The notes under the pieces: model-generated
What the model was told of the DNA's origin: nothing
Seen by the model: only the letters and a program-made list of their open reading frames with translations
The model's database searches: none
Position numbers and translations under genes: made by a program
Assembly: GCF_003171515.1 (NCBI RefSeq)
Contig: NC_089391.1
Span: forward strand, 3,286,001-3,350,000
Reading direction: 5' to 3'
DNA: 64,000 nucleotides
DNA from: Pyrenophora tritici-repentis
Taxonomy: Eukaryota; Ascomycota; Dothideomycetes; Pleosporales; Pleosporaceae
Part shown: one piece after another, positions 61,447 through 64,000 of the stretch
Layout of the letters: the number at the start of each line of letters is the position of its first letter
Position numbering within the stretch: the stretch's first letter is position 1

Positions 61447-63330
61447 ATGATGGATACAGGGAGATCATCCAGTCGTTCTGAAGACTTTGAGAAGCGTGAG
61501 GGACATCCACTCGAGACAATTACCAGTAAAACGCCAGTCAACGAGAGCGATGAACAACATGCTGTCGCTAACCCAGGCCCGGGGCCTGAGGTTCATCAAC
61601 AGGTGAATACATCTTTGATCCCCCTACGGAATACCGCTGACTAAACCACTAGATGAACCCGCGATTGTTCATGACACTTACGTGCATGTCATTTCTCTTC
61701 ATTGGCTCTCAAATTGCGCTCTACCTCTACGGCTCCGTCTTCTCACTCATTACTGCAGACATTGGTGGAGCAGACCGATACATCTGGCTGGTCATCGGAT
61801 ACCTTATTCCCAATGCCGCTCTCTGTCCGTTCGTGGGCGCCTTGTCGGATCTCTACGGGCGACAGAAGGTAGCCATCGCTGGTCAAATCTTCCTCATTAT
61901 CGGCCCCATCATTACGTCAACCGCGAATACTATGAACATCGCCATTGCTGGACAGGTATTTTCTGGTGTCGGTGCAGGCCTCAATGAACTCATTGCTCTC
62001 GCCGGTACTGGGGAAGTTGTTCCTATCAAGGACCGCAGTTTTTACGTCGGCTGTGTCATTTTGACCATGATTCCCTTTCTGCCATGTTCCTTGTACGCCC
62101 ACTGGATTTCCGAGGCAGCCAGCTGGCGCTACAACGGCATCTTCATCGGTGTTTGGAACTTCATCGGCCTGGTTCTCTGCATCCTCTTCTACAAGGACCC
62201 GTCTCGTATTACCGACACCTACACTAGACGTGATGTTCTCCGCAAGGTCGACTTCATTGGCGGTTTCCTGAGTACCGCCGGCGTCACTCTCTTCATGATG
62301 GGCCTGCAGTGGTCTTCTCTACAGTACAAGTGGGGCAGTGCGCACAACGTTGCCCCCTTCACCATCGGCCTGATTTTCATTATCGCATTCTTCATCTGGG
62401 AGTTCAAGGCACCGTACCCCATGTGCCCACGCGAGCTGTTCAGCAAATCGAAGCGCACCACAATCTCTATCCTTCTCATCACTTTCTTCAGCGGTGGAAA
62501 CTACTTTGTCATGTTGCTCCTATGGCCTAGTGAGCTGACCGCTGTATGGGGTAAGTTTGACAGTGCGTATGTGCCGACACGGAGGCTAACAGTACACAGG
62601 TGGTGACGAGAAAACAATCGGTATCCGAACTCTTCCCGTCGGTTTCTGCATCATTGGCGGCGCAGCCATATGTCTAGGCCTGATCATTGCCACCAAGGGC
62701 CGTATCAGGGAATTGATGATCTTCTTCACGGCCCTGATGACTGCAGCTACCGGTGCCATGTCCATCGGTCGGCCCGATAATATCAACGAAACCCTTGTCG
62801 TCGTCTCATTCGCGTGCTTGGGCGTCGGTGGCATTTTGATTCCCACGTCCATCATCGCGCAAACAATCGTTCCAGACGAGTATATCGCGACAATTACAGC
62901 CATCACGCTCAGTATCCGTTTCGTCGGCGGTGCAATCGGTTTCTCAATCTACACCAACGTCCTAACGCACAAGACGACCGAGTACTTCACGAAATACGTC
63001 GCCATCGATACGCTCGTTACCAAGTCTATTGTCAATTTCCTGAACCCTGATGGCCAGGCCACGATTGCAGCAATCGCATCAGCACTCGGCAACTCGCGGT
63101 TCGCAGAGGTAAAGCACATTTTGGCTACCAGCCCGTCCGTCATTAACAGGGAGGCCTACCCCGAGATTCTCGCCGCCACACAGAAGTCGTGGGCCCTGGC
63201 TTACCGGTACCCATACTGGATCTCCATTGCCTTTGGTGGAGTCTGCTTTATCTCCAGTTTCTTCATTGCCGATGTTAGGCCGATGATGATGACAAAGAGG
63301 GTCACCAACCCGCTCAAGCTGAGTAGATGA
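61447..63330 (+). CDS. MFS transporter, TRI12 type
   Basis: Three exons, 61447-61602, 61653-62550 and 62600-63330, joined in frame to 594 aa. Introns are 50 and 49 bp. Exon 1 encodes a hydrophilic cytoplasmic N terminus (SSSRSEDFEKREGHPLETI). The membrane part has 14 expected helices. Family features: SDLYGRQKVAIAGQ (motif A), FSGVGAGLNELIALAGTGEV, KVDFIGGFLSTAGVTLFMMG, FVGGAIGFSIYTNVL and YPYWISIAFGGVCF. This matches the TRI12/siderophore-type group of drug:H+ antiporters, which export toxins or move siderophores. The substrate cannot be told; no biosynthetic cluster is visible in the window. It ends at 63330 with a short cytoplasmic tail. Confidence 0.9.
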
Positions 63331-64000
63331 TAATGGAACACGGGATGGGATGTAAGAAGCGGGGAGGGGGAAATTCCGTCGCGCATCGATTGCTGTATAT
63401 ACCCGCCGACGGACCGACTCGGTTTCTCCTAGTGTCTGACTAAGCTTACTCTTCTTTAATTTAATTTGTCCTTGTACCTTTCATCTTCTTGGCCGCTTGG
63501 GTTCTCGTGTTGGGTTCATTCAATTTGGCGGCAAATTCCGTCTTACAGGTCTGGATGCCGGTCCTTGTTTGAGGGAGTTTCGCGATCCGCAGCATCCGCC
63601 TTGGGATGGTTCGCGGTTTAGCAAAGCCGAGGCCCGGGTATCAGGACCACGTGGTTCTCTATTTGCCGGATATACGTACTTAGAATGCCATCGAATTTTT
63701 CTATTCTGGTTCTTTATCGGTTTGCGATGTGCGTGTAAGGTACTCAGGACCAGGTATCATGTCCAGAAACGGTATGATTCGCTTCCATTCCCCAATCTAG
63801 GTTAGCAGTACGGTCACCTTGTCTCGTGCGATCATTTCGTCCGCCTGTCGTTTCCCAATACGAGTATGACTTATCTTCGATTTTATACATGGGCATTCTG
63901 CATGTCGGTAGTTCGGTCACGTACACGCTATTAATAACCGGCGCGGTGTGTCCGGATGCACCTGCAGTGCACCTGGCATAGAGCCAAGCGCCTTACATCA
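63331..64000. other. Downstream region, no gene recognised
   Basis: No supported feature between the transporter stop and the end of the window. Confidence 0.45.

Noticed and set aside
1..64000. CRISPR arrays, bacterial operons, riboswitches or rRNA
   Set aside because: No regularly spaced short repeats, ribosome-binding sites or rRNA blocks were seen; spliceosomal introns show nuclear fungal DNA.

Overview
The window is filamentous-ascomycete chromosomal DNA. The genes have short introns (47-69 bp) with GTAAGT/GTATGT donors, CTAAC-type branch sites and CAG/TAG acceptors. Families present are typical of Pezizomycotina: SAT4-type rhodopsin-like proteins, MARVEL, TRI12-type and sugar MFS transporters, HET and small cysteine-rich secreted proteins. 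The repeats are fungal retrotransposons and Tc1/mariner or pogo elements, and two relics carry RIP-like stop codons. A Dothideomycete plant-associated fungus is my inference, not something the sequence proves.

Layout. 1-1106: nothing recognised apart from one weak ORF. 1107-8548: a Ty1/copia element on the minus strand with identical 193-bp LTRs and a 5-bp target duplication. Its gag is split by a dead 5'-truncated LINE (5860-7257) flanked by a 14-bp duplication. 8549-16630: ordinary gene space with a SAT4-type membrane protein, two small secreted cysteine proteins and a two-AN1-finger protein. 16631-17898: a dispersed repeat and a RIP-damaged HET gene. 17899-25005: an apparently intact Ty3/gypsy chromovirus with identical 167-bp LTRs and integrase in its own ORF. 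25006-25640: a RIP-damaged pogo-type transposase.

25642-36893 is the most unusual structure. Two near-identical 3.39-kb Tc1/mariner-type elements lie in inverted orientation. Each carries a DD34E transposase and a convergent 564-aa companion gene of unknown function. They enclose a 4.5-kb passenger with an SGNH-hydrolase-like gene and a membrane-anchored coiled-coil gene that has one in-frame stop. Copy B has an intact transposase; copy A has lost one G and is frameshifted.

37533-41512: a coiled-coil protein and a five-exon sugar transporter. 41513-45303: no gene recognised. 45304-52394: an intact Tad-like LINE next to a 1.06-kb hairpin-rich non-autonomous element that shares its 3' end. The two elements are separated and bounded by three copies of the same 17-bp target site. 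52395-64000: gene space with a secreted cysteine protein whose start codon is split by an intron, a MARVEL protein, several lineage-specific acidic or hypothetical proteins (one split by an in-frame TAG) and a TRI12-type MFS transporter.

The copia, gypsy, mariner-type and LINE copies look young (identical LTRs, intact ORFs, near-identical copies), whereas the HET and pogo relics are heavily mutated. This gives a picture of recent transposon activity on top of older silenced debris, with small secreted proteins in the gene islands between. All reading was by eye; identities and intron boundaries are manual.
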